A stretch of 64,000 nucleotides of DNA from Nevskiaceae bacterium (GCA_008012115.1 SSEB01000008.1:62001-126000); one strand, 5' to 3'. Counted from the stretch's first letter, positions 1-10,367 are shown. The notes: generated from the sequence alone by a model not told the origin. Made by a program: numbers and translations.

Positions 1-849
1 CTCGCCATTACCGTCCAACTCCGAGATCCCACGACGGATTTCCGGCCCCCTCTGTACAAAAGCGACGTCGCGCAGGAGTACCGGGATCCCGTTTGCGCCA
101 AGACCCACCGGAATGACCTTGAAATCATCGAGGGATTTCAAATATCCGCTGGCTCGAACCATGTACTCGGCTTCGCCCAACTCCAATACCGAGCCGCCGG
201 TTTCGCCGTTGGCATCTTGAACGGCCTGGACGATGGCCTGTTGGCTGATGCCGAGTGCGCGCATGCGTTGCGGATCGAGCACGATCTGGTACTGATTCAC
301 GAAGCCGCCGATGCTGGCGACCTCGGCCACATTGACGACCGTCTTCAACTCGTACTTCAGGAACCAGTCCTGGAGGGTGCGCAGCTCGGCGATATCGTGC
401 TTGCCGCTTCGATCGACGAGAGCGTATTCATAGACCCAGCCGACGCCGGTCGCGTCTGGCCCCAACGAGGGCTTGGCGGTCGCCGGTAAGCGGCCCTGCA
501 CCTGGCTCAGGTACTCGAGTACCCGCGAGCGAGCCCAGTAAGGGTCAGTACCGTCATCGAACAGTACATACACGAACGAATCACCAAAGAACGAGTACCC
601 GCGCACGGTTTTCGCACCCGGCACCGACAGCATGGTGGTCGTCAGCGGATAGGTGACTTGATCCTCCACCACCTGGGGCGCCTGACCTGGGTAGGTCGTA
701 CGGATGATCACCTGGGTGTCCGATAAATCCGGAATTGCGTCCAGCGGTGTGCGCAGGGCCGAGTAAACCCCGGCGGCGGTTACCAGTGCTGTCGCCATCA
801 AGACCAAAAAACGGTTGGCGATCGACCATCGAATTAATGCGGCGATCAC
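1..849 (-). CDS. cusA: CusA-type heavy-metal RND efflux pump, N-terminal part (cut by window edge)
   Basis: Inner-membrane RND pump subunit, expected to drive Cu(I)/Ag(I) out of the periplasm through the CusCBA channel using proton flux. The visible 283 codons begin with the first membrane helix ([14 protein letters not shown]), then the porter-domain motif [15 protein letters not shown] and [14 protein letters not shown]. They match the complete CusA at 27128-30268 almost residue for residue. No stop codon occurs before base 1, so the C-terminal three quarters lie outside. The start is GTG at 849 and overlaps the cusB stop (GTGA), so the two are translationally coupled. The copper class is inferred from the second copy, because the diagnostic TM4 motif lies outside the window here. 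Confidence 0.93.
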   Translation of the reverse strand, partial: MIAALIRWSIANRFLVLMATALVTAAGVYSALRTPLDAIPDLSDTQVIIRTTYPGQAPQVVEDQVTYPLTTTMLSVPGAKTVRGYSFFGDSFVYVLFDDGTDPYWARSRVLEYLSQVQGRLPATAKPSLGPDATGVGWVYEYALVDRSGKHDIAELRTLQDWFLKYELKTVVNVAEVASIGGFVNQYQIVLDPQRMRALGISQQAIVQAVQDANGETGGSVLELGEAEYMVRASGYLKSLDDFKVIPVGLGANGIPVLLRDVAFVQRGPEIRRGISELDGNGE

Positions 850-2273
850 GGACGCATCTCCGGAGCCGCTTCCAACTTGTTGAATGCCCCACGCAGGTTG
901 GCTTCCGAGTCAATCAGGAATTGACCCGACGCCACGACGTGCTGACCTTCCGATAAGCCTTCAAGAATTTCGGTATGGCCGCCATGCTGCATCCCGAGCT
1001 TGACCTCAACCGGGCGGAAGCGGCCCTCGGCCTCGGCGACGATGACGGTGGTTCGGGTGCCGGTGCGAATCAGCGCCTCGCTTGGGACGACCAGCGCGTC
1101 TCGGGTCTGCCCCTGACCCAGCAGCACTTCGGCAAACATGCCGGGTTTGAGCAACAGGTCGTGCTCGATATGCTGGTTGTCGAATACCGCACGGACCTGC
1201 ACGGTCCGCGTCTGCAGGTTAACCGTCGGGTAGACGTAGTCGATGGCGCCACGGAAAACATGACCTGCCAGCGCTGAGATGGTCGCGTCGACCCTGGTGC
1301 CGCGGATCAATCCGGCCGCCTGTGCTTCGGGTACCGCGGCATTGATCCAGACTTTCGACAGGTCAGCCAGCGTATAGAGCGACATGCCTGGATTGACTTG
1401 TGCACCTTCGCGAACGCCGAGCTCGGTCACGACGCCATCGACCGGCGCGTAGTAAGCGACTCGCTTTGAGGCGCGCCCTGTTTGTTCCAGCTCGCTGACT
1501 TGTCCTGGGCTCAGGCCCAGAAGCAAGAGCCGCTGGCGGGCGCCGGACCGCAGCATCGAATCCTGGGCGCGTAAAGCCAGTAGGTACTCCTGCTCAGCAG
1601 CATAGAGGTCAGGCGAATACACCTCAGCAAGCAACTGGCCCTTGCGAACAGGATCATTCACGGCCCGCACATGCAGCTTCTCAACCCAGCCGGCCGCACG
1701 GGTTTGAACCACTTCAATCCGGTTCTCATTGACCGCGACGTCGCCCGCGACCCGTACTTCCCGGGCCAGAGGGAGTCGTTCAACGGCGGCAGTTCGGATC
1801 CCGAGGTTTTGGATCATCCGGGGATCAATCGTCACAACACCGCCGCTATCCGTCTCCTCCGCGTACTTGGGAAGTAACTGCATGTCCATAAACGGCGACT
1901 TCCCAGGACGATCGAAATGCTGGTCAGGCTTCATCGGGTCATACCAGTACAGCGGCTTTCGCTCACCCGATACGAGAGGTGTTTTTTCGCTGGGCGCCTC
2001 AACTTTCTTGATCAACGGCATCCCGCAAATTGGACACTGGCCGGGCTTATCGGAGTGGACTTGCGGGTGCATTGCGCAGGTGTAGTAAGTCTTGCCCTGC
2101 GCATCTTTCGCTGGTGTCAGGAAATGGCCATGGCTGTCTTCGCCGCTGACCATGTTCATCTCACCAACTGGCGTCACCAGAGCCGAGCGATGCTGCACGA
2201 CCCAGACCGCCGTGCCGGCGCCAGCCGCTGCCGACAGAATAACGAGCGCCGCAATCTTGATGGGGTTCTTCAC
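846..2273 (-). CDS. cusB: CusB-type periplasmic adaptor of copper/silver efflux
   Basis: Membrane-fusion protein of 475 aa that links the RND pump to the outer-membrane channel and hands metal to the pump. An N-terminal signal anchor ([16 protein letters not shown]) is followed by two metal-binding segments. The first, about residues 63-90, has CAMHPQ and CPICGM; the second, about residues 108-140, has [12 protein letters not shown] and [10 protein letters not shown]. The usual lipoyl, hairpin and beta-barrel domains follow ([28 protein letters not shown]). The GTG start at 2273 overlaps the cusC stop by 4 bp, and its own stop overlaps the cusA start. It is paralogous to 30265-31698. Confidence 0.94.
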   Translation of the reverse strand: MKNPIKIAALVILSAAAGAGTAVWVVQHRSALVTPVGEMNMVSGEDSHGHFLTPAKDAQGKTYYTCAMHPQVHSDKPGQCPICGMPLIKKVEAPSEKTPLVSGERKPLYWYDPMKPDQHFDRPGKSPFMDMQLLPKYAEETDSGGVVTIDPRMIQNLGIRTAAVERLPLAREVRVAGDVAVNENRIEVVQTRAAGWVEKLHVRAVNDPVRKGQLLAEVYSPDLYAAEQEYLLALRAQDSMLRSGARQRLLLLGLSPGQVSELEQTGRASKRVAYYAPVDGVVTELGVREGAQVNPGMSLYTLADLSKVWINAAVPEAQAAGLIRGTRVDATISALAGHVFRGAIDYVYPTVNLQTRTVQVRAVFDNQHIEHDLLLKPGMFAEVLLGQGQTRDALVVPSEALIRTGTRTTVIVAEAEGRFRPVEVKLGMQHGGHTEILEGLSEGQHVVASGQFLIDSEANLRGAFNKLEAAPEMRP

Positions 2274-3535
2274 GGCACGTCCTCGGCGAAATACTGGAGT
2301 GCGACTCGATAGCGAGCCGCATCGGTGAATAAATTGAGACGCTTAAGCTCGTTGTCCAGAGCCATCCGCCGCGCATCCAGCACGGCGGCCAGCGTGCCTT
2401 GGCCCGCTTGCCAAGCTGCCGTCGCGGCATCCACTCGCTGCCGGCTCTGCAACAGAACCTCGGCATCAAACTGCTGGAGACGGTCCTGCAGTCGCTGCCA
2501 ACCCAGCCAATTGAAGCGAAGTTCCGCCTCCTGCTCCCGAAGCAGATCTTCCCGAGACTGCTGAGCCTGATTTTGTGCCGCCAGCTTGGCCCCGAGTTCA
2601 CGATCCTGACGTTGACCAGTGAAAACCGGCAGATCGACCGAGAAATTGAGGCTCACGTAGTCGGAATAATCTGGGCGGTAGCCATACGCAATGCCCGCAC
2701 TCCAGTCAGGTTTATAGGCCTGACGGGCAAGTGCCACTTCGTCTTCGGCAATCTGAACCTTCTTGGCTTCTTCATTGAGTCGAGGATGCTGACGAAGACG
2801 GGCCAGCAGATCCGGCAATGGTGCGAGCTCGCGCCAGGCTGCTAATTCGGACGGCAGTGGGCGCTGCGCCGCATCCGCACCGATCCACCGGGCCAACTTG
2901 CTCCGGGCCATCTGTTCCTCGTCACCGAGTCCAGTGGCCTCGTCCCGCAGCAGTGCTAGCGCCACGCGCGATGCCAGAACGTCCGCTTGCGTCGCGCGCG
3001 AGGTGCTGTAGGCGATACCGAGGGCCTGAACCTGCAAATCTGCCTCCCTGACCGAGGCCTGGACCAGTTCACGTGCTCTTTGAGGGCGCCAAACATCCAG
3101 CCACGCCAGCGCAGCGTCGCGCTCGATGGCAAGGTGACTGGCGTTGAACTGCTGCTGCGCGAACTCGGCCTCATGTTCCCCGCGAGTCCCGCGCAAGCGG
3201 CGCTTGGCCGCTCGAGGAAAGTCCTGCTCGATGCCAACGTTGACGGTTGTGAAGTCGTCACGCCTGAGTGAGTATCGGTCCGGCCCATTGATGGGCCAAT
3301 CGGATACCCCACCGGTGAGCTTGGGGTCAGGGAGCTGTCCAGCAGCAATCGCACTCTCGTGTGCCGCTGTGGCCGATGCAGCCAGTGCCTCCAGCATGGG
3401 CTGCTGCTGCACCGCCAGGGCTCGAGCCTCAGACAGACCAAGGGGCTCAACGGATTCATCTGCTTGAGCAGAACCAGCTGCCAACAACAGCAGCAGCCCG
3501 GTCAATGCCGGACAACACGGTCGAATCACCATCAT
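2270..3535 (-). CDS. cusC: CusC/TolC-family outer-membrane efflux channel
   Basis: Outer-membrane factor of the first Cus tripartite pump, 421 aa from the chosen start. ATG at 3535 is preferred because GAGG lies 5 nt upstream and a signal peptide (ALTGLLLLLAAGSAQA) follows directly; an in-frame start 11 codons further upstream has no such site. The TolC fold is indicated by two long helical repeats with LAWLDVWRPQRARELVQAS and LDARRMALDNELKRLNL, and by the strand segment VSLNFSVDLPVFTGQRQD. The last codons overlap cusB. Its paralogue is 31695-32957. The alternative of a CzcC-type channel is less likely given the CusB and CusA partners. Confidence 0.92.
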   Translation of the reverse strand: MMVIRPCCPALTGLLLLLAAGSAQADESVEPLGLSEARALAVQQQPMLEALAASATAAHESAIAAGQLPDPKLTGGVSDWPINGPDRYSLRRDDFTTVNVGIEQDFPRAAKRRLRGTRGEHEAEFAQQQFNASHLAIERDAALAWLDVWRPQRARELVQASVREADLQVQALGIAYSTSRATQADVLASRVALALLRDEATGLGDEEQMARSKLARWIGADAAQRPLPSELAAWRELAPLPDLLARLRQHPRLNEEAKKVQIAEDEVALARQAYKPDWSAGIAYGYRPDYSDYVSLNFSVDLPVFTGQRQDRELGAKLAAQNQAQQSREDLLREQEAELRFNWLGWQRLQDRLQQFDAEVLLQSRQRVDAATAAWQAGQGTLAAVLDARRMALDNELKRLNLFTDAARYRVALQYFAEDVP

Positions 3536-3568
3536 TCCGTCCTCGCTGAGTCCGACAGCGAAGGCCAC

Positions 3569-3727
3569 GGACGGATTCTTATCAAATCACTGGCTGACTT
3601 GATGACCCGGAATGACCCCAGCTCAGTGTTGTTTGAGTTGATTTGAAATGACCTGCTAGCGGCCCTACAGAACCGCGACACCGCGCCCAAAGTCGAGCGC
3701 GATGAGTTTGAAGAAAACATGAGCTGA
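3569..3727 (+). pseudogene. possible remnant of an unknown plus-strand gene
   Basis: Between cusC and the Cys-rich gene the plus strand reads as one frame that looks protein-like (LIKSLADLMTRNDPSSVLF, then NDLLAALQNRDTAPKVERDE). It is broken by one in-frame TGA at 3644-3646 and ends at TGA 3725-3727. There is no start codon or ribosome binding site, so at most this is the decayed 3' end of a displaced gene. I recognise no family. Chance coding-like composition is a real alternative. Confidence 0.22.
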
Positions 3728-3812
3728 TCCTCGTTTCGACATCGTCGGTGAGCGTCGGAACAGAAGTCGACGCACCAATGGTGGGGCCAAATGCCCCGTC
3801 AAAACGTGGCTC

Positions 3813-4223
3813 TTACAGCCTCAGTCTCTGCGTGCGCAGATAGAGCCCGGTTCCTGGGAGGCTGTGGGCGGTCGCAGCTTGCCAAGCCGGCTTAATTAAC
3901 CGACCGCCGGGTGTAGGCGACAGCGAAATTGGTAGCGGTAGGAGTGCTGCGGACAGCGTTTGTCGGGCGTAGTCCGGCGCTTTGACCGTTGCGGCGATGC
4001 TGCCGACTTGATCGCCTAGGCCCGCCGGGATCTGAATCTCGGCCCGACAGCAACCTTTACTGTTCTTTGATAGGTCACATCCGGGTGCGGCGGTGCCGTG
4101 GTCGCAGCAGCAATGCTTCTGGACCGTGTGAGCGTCGGCCATCATTGCACAGACAAAGCTCACGCTCGCCTGTGAGCTCAGGCTGGCGAAGACAAGAAAT
4201 GCAATGAAGAGACGGCGCAACAT
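3813..4223 (-). CDS. Cys-rich secreted protein of copper operons (paralogue of 33510-33914)
   Basis: A 136-aa protein of unknown function. A signal peptide (RRLFIAFLVFASLSSQAS) precedes a cysteine cluster (KHCCCDHG, then GCD and KGCC), which suggests binding of soft metal in the periplasm. It shares its start (MLRRL.IAFLVFASL.SQ.SV), its CCC cluster and its C-terminus (LYLRTQRLRL) with 33510-33914. Each copy is followed by a cusC gene, here 277 bp downstream. It may be related to CopL-type proteins found near copper genes, but that link is inference. Clear gene; function not known. Confidence 0.8.
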   Translation of the reverse strand: MLRRLFIAFLVFASLSSQASVSFVCAMMADAHTVQKHCCCDHGTAAPGCDLSKNSKGCCRAEIQIPAGLGDQVGSIAATVKAPDYARQTLSAALLPLPISLSPTPGGRLIKPAWQAATAHSLPGTGLYLRTQRLRL

Positions 4224-4305
4224 GTGCAGAGGTTATCGCGTTAGGTCGCTCGATATGAAGACGCGGTGACGGCTCTTATTCAGGGTTGAAATCTGCAGAT
4301 ATCCT

Positions 4306-4342
4306 GGAGTCTGTGCGGCCAGAATCAAGCCGCACAGACTCC
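4306..4342. terminator. strong hairpin, 14-bp stem
   Basis: GGAGTCTGTGCGGC at 4306-4319 pairs perfectly with 4329-4342 around a 9-nt loop. It lies just past the stop of the Met/His repeat gene (minus strand). No T-run follows on either side, so it may be a processing or attenuating hairpin inside the operon rather than a full terminator. Confidence 0.6.
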
Positions 4343-4359
4343 CGACGGGCTAATGCCGA

Positions 4360-4752
4360 TTAGTCGGCCTTGTCTTCGGCGTGCTTCTCAGACTTGCCTT
4401 TCTTATGCTTCATCATGTGATGCTCTTTGGACGCCGGCGAGTGACCCATGCCGTTATCCGGACCGGACGCAGGCGCATCCGGGTTTCCGGATTGATTCTT
4501 CGTCTGGTTCATCATGGTGTGTTCCTTGGACGCCGGCGAGTGACCCATGCCATTGCTCGGAGAACTCGGCGCGTCAGGCGCCTGATTCAGCTTCGAGGTC
4601 TGGTTCATCATCGTGTGCTCTTTCGACGCTGGCGAGTGGCCCATCATGTTGGCATCAGCCGGCGCGTTGGAATCATCGGCCATTACGGCAAACGGCGCGA
4701 CGCCGATGCAGGCCGCCAAGCAAATCATCTTCATTGTGACGTGTTGAGTCAT
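4360..4752 (-). CDS. secreted Met/His-rich protein with three MGHSPASKEH repeats
   Basis: A 130-aa periplasmic protein, probably a copper chelator or buffer. ATG at 4752 is chosen because GGAGAG lies about 7 nt upstream; a longer frame adds 22 residues with no ribosome binding site. A signal peptide (MICLAACIGVAPFAVMA) is followed by three near-identical units of MGHSPASKEHTMMNQT, the first two joined to the next by short Pro/Asn/Ser-rich linkers. A Lys/His tail follows. Met and His in every unit are the only plausible ligands. It lies 86 bp downstream of the copper ATPase on the same strand. I know no named family; the role is inferred from composition and neighbours. Confidence 0.8.
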   Translation of the reverse strand: MTQHVTMKMICLAACIGVAPFAVMADDSNAPADANMMGHSPASKEHTMMNQTSKLNQAPDAPSSPSNGMGHSPASKEHTMMNQTKNQSGNPDAPASGPDNGMGHSPASKEHHMMKHKKGKSEKHAEDKAD

Positions 4753-4817
4753 TTCAAACTCTCCGAAGCATTGTTGGTTAGGTGAGAACAGCTTGGTTTC
4801 GACACGACAAAAGCACA

Positions 4818-4831
4818 TTGACGCAAGTCAA
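4818..4831. promoter_or_regulatory. TTGAC-N4-GTCAA dyad (FNR/DNR-like box)
   Basis: TTGACGCAAGTCAA is a perfect inverted repeat 66 bp upstream of the Met/His repeat gene start, in the gap after the copper ATPase. The half-sites match the CRP/FNR-family (DNR/FixK-type) pattern. Two more copies occur at 8445-8458 and 33450-33463. The binding factor is inferred; none is encoded in the window. Confidence 0.45.
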
Positions 4832-4838
4832 TCTCCCA

Positions 4839-7235
4839 TTAAAGCCTGGCTGCACGCAAGCGCAACGCATTGGTAATCACGGATACCGAACTAAGGCTCA
4901 TGGCCGCGCTGGCAATGATCGGCGATAGCAGCAGGCCAAAAAATGGATACAAGACGCCAGCGGCGATCGGTACGCCGAGGGCGTTGTAGCCGAAGGCGAA
5001 CAGGAGGTTCTGGCGGATGTTTCGCATCGTGCGGTGAGACAGCCGCACGGCTTTGGCCAGTCCGCGAAGATCGCCTTTGAGGAGCGTAACACCAGCCGAT
5101 TGCATCGCAACATCAGTGCCGGTACCCATGGCAATTCCCACCTGAGCCTGGGCCAGTGCCGGGGCATCGTTGACGCCGTCACCGGCCATCGCCACGACGC
5201 GGCCTTCGCCTTGCAGGCGCTTGACCACCGACGCCTTATCGGCCGGCAAAACGTCCGCCACGACTTCATCCAGGCCGAGGCTGTCGCCGACAACTTTGGC
5301 GGTGCGTGCATTGTCACCGGTGAGCATGATGATCCGTATGCCCTGCGCCTTGAGCGCCCGTACCGCCTCGGGCGTCGTGGCTTTAACCGCGTCAGCCACG
5401 CCCAGGAGCCCAGCCGGGCGGCCATTGACAGCCACAAGAATCGCCGTTTGGCCTTTGGCGCGATAAAGGTCAGCCTCACGCATCAGCGCCTCAACCTCAA
5501 CACCATCGCGTTGCAGCAAGTGCGTATTGCCGACCAAGACCTTGCGGCCATCGACGGTCCCCCAAACACCGAGACCGGGGTCGGACTCAAAACCATCGAC
5601 GGCCGGCAACGCGGTCAGGCCACGCGCTTTAGCCCCCTCGACCACGGCCCGCGCCAATGGGTGCTCGCTGGCAAACTCCGCCGCCGCGGCCAACCGAAGG
5701 AGCTCGGATTCCGCGATGTTACCGATGCCGACAACGGCCTGAAGACTTGGCTTGCCTTCGGTCAGTGTGCCGGTCTTGTCGACCACCAGCGTGTCCACCT
5801 TTTCCAGCGTTTCCAAGGCGGCCGCGTCCTTAATCAAGACCCCCTCATGCGCACCGCGGCCGACGCCCACCATGATGGACATCGGGGTGGCCAGACCCAG
5901 CGCACAGGGGCAAGCAATGATCAGAACCGAAACGGCGACCAGTAACGCGTGGGCCAGGGTCGGCGCAGGACCCCAAATGGCCCAGGCGATTGCCGCTGCC
6001 AGCGCGATCGCCACGACGGCAGGTACGAACCAGGCCGATACCTCGTCGGCCAGTCGCTGCACCGGCGCCCGCGAGCGTTGTGCTTCAGCCACCATGTGCA
6101 CGATCTGCGACAACATGGTCTCGGCGCCGACCCGTTCGGCGCGAATCAGCAGGCTGCCAGATCCGTTGACGGTACCCCCGGTGACGCGATCACCTGATTT
6201 CTTGTGCTGCGGGTCCGGCTCCCCGGTCAGCATGGACTCATCGACGTGACTAGCGCCTTCGACGACTTGGCCATCGACCGGCAATTTTTCCCCGGGTCGT
6301 ACACGTAACTGGTCACCCACCTTGACCGTGTCCAGGGCAACATCCGATTCTTGTCCCGCAGCATCTACGCGGTGGGCAATCTTCGGTGCCAGTTGCAGCA
6401 GAGAACGAATGGCACTGGACGTCTGCGAGCGTGCGCGCAACTCCATGACCTGGCCCAACAGCACCAGGGTGACGATCACCGCCGCAGCCTCGAAGTACAG
6501 CGGGGGCGCACCGTTGGCCAGCTTGAACGAGGCCGGCAACGCATCCGGCATCAGCAGCGCAGCCACTGAGAACAACCATGCGGCGCCGGTACCCAGGGCG
6601 ATCAAGCTGAACATATTGAGGCTGCGATTGCGCACCGACTGCCAGCCACGGACAAAAAACACCCCGCCACCCCAAAGTACCACCGGGGTGGCCAGCAGAA
6701 ATTCTGCCCATGCCACATTGCGTTCGCCCAGCAGCATCATCGGGTCGAGATCCTTGAACATTTCTCCGACCAGCGCCCAAAGCAGCGGCACGGTCAGCAC
6801 CGTCGAGATCCAAAAGCGCCGGGTCATCGCGCGCAGTTCTGCAGCCTCGGCTTCGCCTTCGGTAGCGCCGACGGGTTCCAACGTCATTCCGCAAATTGGG
6901 CAATTACCGGGATGGGCCTGGCGGACCTGCGGGTGCATCGGGCACGTGTAGATTGCCCCTACTGAAGCCGAAGGTTTAGGGGATAAGGGTGTAACGGACG
7001 GTTCCGTGTATTTCGCAGGAGTTGCGGCGAACTTGTCCTGACACTTTGCGCTGCAGAAGTAATAGACCCGACCAGAATAGTCCTGGTGACGTGCAGTGGC
7101 CGGATTCACCGTCATGCCACAGACCGGATCACGCGCTGATTTCGCCCCTGACGCTGGATGTTCGTCATGTTCGTGATGATGAGCATGACCATGGTGGGTA
7201 TGCGGCGACTGCGTTACCTCGTCTTTCATGTTCAT
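4839..7235 (-). CDS. copA: copper/silver-exporting P1B-type ATPase, SilP/CopA type
   Basis: A 798-aa inner-membrane ATPase that pumps Cu(I)/Ag(I) from cytoplasm to periplasm. In order: a His-rich N-terminus ([15 protein letters not shown]), a YHS domain at about residues 35-80 ([21 protein letters not shown]), a second metal-binding domain ([15 protein letters not shown]), then membrane helices. The transport motif [10 protein letters not shown], the phosphorylation site DKTGTLTEG and the hinge [10 protein letters not shown] are all present. CPC followed by ALGLATP marks the monovalent copper/silver class. The usual GMxCxxC domains are replaced by YHS plus CPxCGM, as in SilP-type pumps. The gene is probably first in a unit running through to cusA and sits behind the MerR-type promoter at 7302-7333. 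Confidence 0.95.
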   Translation of the reverse strand: MNMKDEVTQSPHTHHGHAHHHEHDEHPASGAKSARDPVCGMTVNPATARHQDYSGRVYYFCSAKCQDKFAATPAKYTEPSVTPLSPKPSASVGAIYTCPMHPQVRQAHPGNCPICGMTLEPVGATEGEAEAAELRAMTRRFWISTVLTVPLLWALVGEMFKDLDPMMLLGERNVAWAEFLLATPVVLWGGGVFFVRGWQSVRNRSLNMFSLIALGTGAAWLFSVAALLMPDALPASFKLANGAPPLYFEAAAVIVTLVLLGQVMELRARSQTSSAIRSLLQLAPKIAHRVDAAGQESDVALDTVKVGDQLRVRPGEKLPVDGQVVEGASHVDESMLTGEPDPQHKKSGDRVTGGTVNGSGSLLIRAERVGAETMLSQIVHMVAEAQRSRAPVQRLADEVSAWFVPAVVAIALAAAIAWAIWGPAPTLAHALLVAVSVLIIACPCALGLATPMSIMVGVGRGAHEGVLIKDAAALETLEKVDTLVVDKTGTLTEGKPSLQAVVGIGNIAESELLRLAAAAEFASEHPLARAVVEGAKARGLTALPAVDGFESDPGLGVWGTVDGRKVLVGNTHLLQRDGVEVEALMREADLYRAKGQTAILVAVNGRPAGLLGVADAVKATTPEAVRALKAQGIRIIMLTGDNARTAKVVGDSLGLDEVVADVLPADKASVVKRLQGEGRVVAMAGDGVNDAPALAQAQVGIAMGTGTDVAMQSAGVTLLKGDLRGLAKAVRLSHRTMRNIRQNLLFAFGYNALGVPIAAGVLYPFFGLLLSPIIASAAMSLSSVSVITNALRLRAARL

Positions 7236-7301
7236 CCCGAGATGTTCCTAGCAGATTGCGGCCAAAACCGGTTGTGATGTGGGCAATATACGGCCGACAC
7301 A

Positions 7302-7333
7302 ACGTTACTCCTTGGAGTATGGTCCAGAGTCAA
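7302..7333 (-). promoter_or_regulatory. CueR/MerR-type promoter upstream of copA
   Basis: On the minus strand: -35 TTGACT (7328-7333), a 20-bp spacer CTGGACCATACTCCAAGGAG, and -10 TAACGT (7302-7307). The long spacer with a dyad (CTGGA...TCCAAG) is the hallmark of promoters activated by MerR-family metal sensors. It lies 66 bp before the copper ATPase start. Two sister promoters are at 34007-34038 and 43240-43271. Confidence 0.72.
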
Positions 7334-7439
7334 GGTTGAATCACGCCGTTGAGTCCATGATTTCACGGGCGATCAACAGATGTCTGTTTGAGCCCCTTGA
7401 GCCAAAGCGGTTGTAATGGCGCTGGCCAGCCAGACCGAG

Positions 7440-8117
7440 TCAGTGCGCATGGCGCTTGTTGTTACCGAGCGAGTCCCGAGGATGGCCGAATCTGGGGAGA
7501 AAGCGCGGAACGTTTGCGGCATACCGCTCGTATTCATTGCCAAATTCTGCGAGCGCGTCGCGCTCTTCACGAAGCGACAGGCGGACGTACATCGTGACCA
7601 GAATCGGATACATCAGCAGCGTGACGATCGTCGGCCACTGCAGCAGGAATCCCGTCATAACCAGAATGAAGCCGACGTATTGCGGGTGCCGCATACGCGC
7701 ATAAGGCCCGGTTTTAGCGAGCTGATGAGTCCTTTGGGCCGCGTATAGGATCTTCCACGAGACAGCAGTCAGGATAAAACCGCCAATAATCAGCACCTGA
7801 CTGGCAATGTGGAATGGACCCATGTGGGGGTTGGCCTTCCAGCCAAACATCATTTCCAGCAGATGGCCGGCGTCATGTGAAAGCCAATTCACTCCAGGGT
7901 AATGTGAGGTCAGCCACCCAGATAGCAGATAGATGGTCAGTGGATAGCCGTACATCTCCGCAAATAGGGCAACGAGAAACGCCGAGAAGGCGCCAAATGA
8001 GCGCCAGTCGCGCGACGTCTTCGGCGGCGCGAAGCTATAGGCAAACATGATGAAGATCGCAGAATTGATTACCACCAGCGACCAGAGCCCGTAGGCCGGA
8101 ATGTCATTGTGGTTCAT
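7440..8117 (-). CDS. membrane methyltransferase-like protein (isoprenylcysteine methyltransferase/NnrU-like fold)
   Basis: A 225-aa integral membrane protein with about five or six helices (VVINSAIFIMFAYSF, FGAFSAFLVALFAEM, and others). The C-terminal half has the pattern of the ICMT/PEMT superfamily: YARMRHPQYVGF, a hydrophobic pair of helices, then LREERDALAEFGNEYERY. In that family these residues bind S-adenosylmethionine. The substrate is unknown; genes of this kind are often found next to copper ATPases and DUF2933 genes. Its start overlaps the DUF2933 stop by 4 bp, so the two are coupled. Confidence 0.75.
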   Translation of the reverse strand: MNHNDIPAYGLWSLVVINSAIFIMFAYSFAPPKTSRDWRSFGAFSAFLVALFAEMYGYPLTIYLLSGWLTSHYPGVNWLSHDAGHLLEMMFGWKANPHMGPFHIASQVLIIGGFILTAVSWKILYAAQRTHQLAKTGPYARMRHPQYVGFILVMTGFLLQWPTIVTLLMYPILVTMYVRLSLREERDALAEFGNEYERYAANVPRFLPRFGHPRDSLGNNKRHAH

Positions 8118-8383
8118 GACCGAGGCTCCTCTGGGCCGCCGGTGGGCGGCGGGTTCCGCGAGTCGGAGGCATCAGGATGGCGATGATGGTGGTGGCCATG
8201 TCCGTGATGCATGAACAAGTGCATCAGCGGGCAGGTCAGAAAAATCAAAATGGGGAAGAACGGTGCGATGTGTACCCAATGCTCGCCGATGACGAAATAA
8301 GCGGCGACCAATACCAAGCCGACTATCATCCAGTTCACCAAGGGGTTGGCGCGATGACTCTGGGCGCCGTGATCGTGTTCCAT
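8114..8383 (-). CDS. DUF2933 family small membrane protein
   Basis: An 89-aa protein with two closely spaced hydrophobic helices (WMIVGLVLVAAYFVIGEHW, FFPILIFLTCPLMHLFM). The characteristic CPLMHLFMHHGHGHHHH segment identifies DUF2933 proteins, which are common in copper and silver resistance loci. The His-rich end suggests metal binding at the membrane surface. Function is not established. It is the first gene of a two-gene unit with the methyltransferase-like protein, divergent from ftsH. Confidence 0.8.
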   Translation of the reverse strand: MEHDHGAQSHRANPLVNWMIVGLVLVAAYFVIGEHWVHIAPFFPILIFLTCPLMHLFMHHGHGHHHHRHPDASDSRNPPPTGGPEEPRS

Positions 8384-8444
8384 GGGGAAAATCCGAACGA
8401 TTAAAACGTGACAAGAGACTACGTCTCAAGGCGCCTTAGGCACC

Positions 8445-8458
8445 TTGACCTGGGTCAA
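8445..8458. promoter_or_regulatory. TTGAC-N4-GTCAA dyad in the DUF2933/ftsH divergent region
   Basis: TTGACCTGGGTCAA lies 51 bp before ftsH and 62 bp before the DUF2933 gene, so one bound factor could act on both. It has the same spacing and half-sites as those at 4818 and 33450. Confidence 0.45.
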
Positions 8459-8508
8459 TTCGCATCCGCTCCCCGGCGCTTAGCATCCTCTCCGGAGGTC
8501 ATGATCCA

Positions 8509-10332
8509 ATGCGTCGCGAAACTCATTTCACGATCTGGTACGCCGTTGCTGCCGTATTGTTTGTGATGCTCCTGCAGGACTACCTGACCGGCCCAGGCCA
8601 CATCAAAACGATCCCCTACAGCGAGTTCCAGCAGTCACTGGCCAAAGGCGAGATCAAGGACGTCCAGGTCGCGCCGACCAGCATGATCGGCTCGTACAAG
8701 ACGCCGGCGGCGGGAACGCCGCCGCATTTCCAGACGCAGCGGGTGGATCCGCAGGTCGCCGAGCAATTGGGCAAGGCGAGTGTTGTGTTCTCCGGAGCAC
8801 CCGATCCCAGCTTGTTTGAAACCATCCTGCGCTGGCTGCTGCCCACTGCCGGATTCTTTCTGCTGTGGATGTTCCTGATGCCGCGCATGATGGGCGGCCA
8901 GCAGCATCAGCTGATGTCGATCGGCAAGAGCAAGGCCAAGGTCTACGTCGAAACCGACACCAAGGTTTCGTTCGCCGATGTGGCAGGAGTAGATGAAGCC
9001 AAAGGCGAGCTGCAGGAGATCGTCAACTTTCTGAAGGAACCACAACGGTACGGCCGCCTCGGTGCGCGCCTACCCAAAGGCGTGTTGCTGGTCGGTCCGC
9101 CCGGCACCGGCAAAACCCTGTTGGCGCGGGCGGTGGCCGGTGAGGCCGGCGTACCATTCCTTTCGATCAACGGCTCGGAATTCGTCGAGATGTTTGTCGG
9201 CGTCGGTGCAGCCCGGGTACGCGATCTGTTCGAGGAAGCCCGGCAGAAAGCGCCGGCGATCATCTTTATCGATGAGTTGGATGCGCTGGGGCGTGCCCGC
9301 GGCCTCAATCCCGTTACCGGCGGCAACGATGAAAAGGAGCAGACCCTGAATCAGCTGCTGTCGGAGATGGACGGTTTTGATCCACGACGAGGACTTATTT
9401 TGCTGGCCGCCACTAATCGCCCGGAAATCCTCGATCCGGCCCTGCTTCGGGCCGGCCGTTTTGATCGCCAGGTGCTGGTGGACCGGCCGGACCGGATCGG
9501 ACGCCTACAGATTCTGCAAGTCCATGCGAAGAAGATTCAACTCGCCACCGAGCTGAAACTAGAGCAGGTCGCCGCGCTCACCCCCGGCTTCAGCGGCGCT
9601 GATCTGGCCAATCTGATTAACGAAGCGGCCCTGCTCGCCACGCGCCGCGGCGCTGAGGCGGTCACGCTGAATGACTTCACCCAGGCAATTGAGCGCATCG
9701 TCGCCGGCCTGGAAAAGAAGAACCGACTGCTCAATCCAGAAGAGCGGCGGGTCGTCGCCTACCACGAGCTGGGCCATGCCTTTGTGGCGCTCTCACTCGA
9801 TGGCGGCGATGCTGTCCATAAAGTCTCCATTATCCCGCGCGGCATCGGCGCGCTCGGCTACACCATCCGGCGACCGACTGAAGACCGTTACTTGATGAGC
9901 CGCGAGGAACTGGAGAACCGCATGGCGGTGTTGCTGGGCGGCCGCGCCGCCGAGCACAGCATCATCGGCCGCATCTCCACCGGCGCCGCCGACGACTTGG
10001 CCAAAGCCACGGACATCGCCCGCAGTATGGTGACGCGCTTCGGCATGGTGGCTGAACTGGGCCAGGTTACCTATGAGCCGGAACAGCAGAAATACCTGAA
10101 TACGCCTGTTGCGTTCGGCATCGAGCGCCACTACAGCGAGGCGACCGCGCAAAAGATTGATGACGCGATCCGCGCCCTGGTTGCCCAAGCATTTGAGAAG
10201 GCGCTGACGATCGTGCAGGGAAAACGTTCTGCAATGGACGTAGCCGCTGCGCGCCTGCTTGAAAAAGAAACCCTGCTGGAAGCCGAACTCAAAGAACTGG
10301 CAGGCCCCACGCCGTTGCCCGCCGCAGCTTGA
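8509..10332 (+). CDS. ftsH: FtsH-family ATP-dependent membrane zinc protease (accessory copy)
   Basis: A 607-aa AAA+ protease that extracts and degrades damaged membrane and cytosolic proteins. Helix 1 ([15 protein letters not shown]) and helix 2 ([16 protein letters not shown]) enclose the periplasmic domain. Then come Walker [12 protein letters not shown], Walker [12 protein letters not shown], the second region of homology ([20 protein letters not shown]), and the zinc site HELGH, where most FtsH have HEAGH; the HExxH ligands are kept. RBS GGAGG precedes the ATG. Extra FtsH copies on stress islands are linked in other bacteria to heat and oxidant tolerance. Placement among copper genes suggests quality control of metal-damaged membrane proteins; that is inference. 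Confidence 0.95.
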   Translation: MRRETHFTIWYAVAAVLFVMLLQDYLTGPGHIKTIPYSEFQQSLAKGEIKDVQVAPTSMIGSYKTPAAGTPPHFQTQRVDPQVAEQLGKASVVFSGAPDPSLFETILRWLLPTAGFFLLWMFLMPRMMGGQQHQLMSIGKSKAKVYVETDTKVSFADVAGVDEAKGELQEIVNFLKEPQRYGRLGARLPKGVLLVGPPGTGKTLLARAVAGEAGVPFLSINGSEFVEMFVGVGAARVRDLFEEARQKAPAIIFIDELDALGRARGLNPVTGGNDEKEQTLNQLLSEMDGFDPRRGLILLAATNRPEILDPALLRAGRFDRQVLVDRPDRIGRLQILQVHAKKIQLATELKLEQVAALTPGFSGADLANLINEAALLATRRGAEAVTLNDFTQAIERIVAGLEKKNRLLNPEERRVVAYHELGHAFVALSLDGGDAVHKVSIIPRGIGALGYTIRRPTEDRYLMSREELENRMAVLLGGRAAEHSIIGRISTGAADDLAKATDIARSMVTRFGMVAELGQVTYEPEQQKYLNTPVAFGIERHYSEATAQKIDDAIRALVAQAFEKALTIVQGKRSAMDVAAARLLEKETLLEAELKELAGPTPLPAAA

Positions 10333-10367
10333 CGTATCGCCCATGACCACCACAAAGGAGCCGCGTA

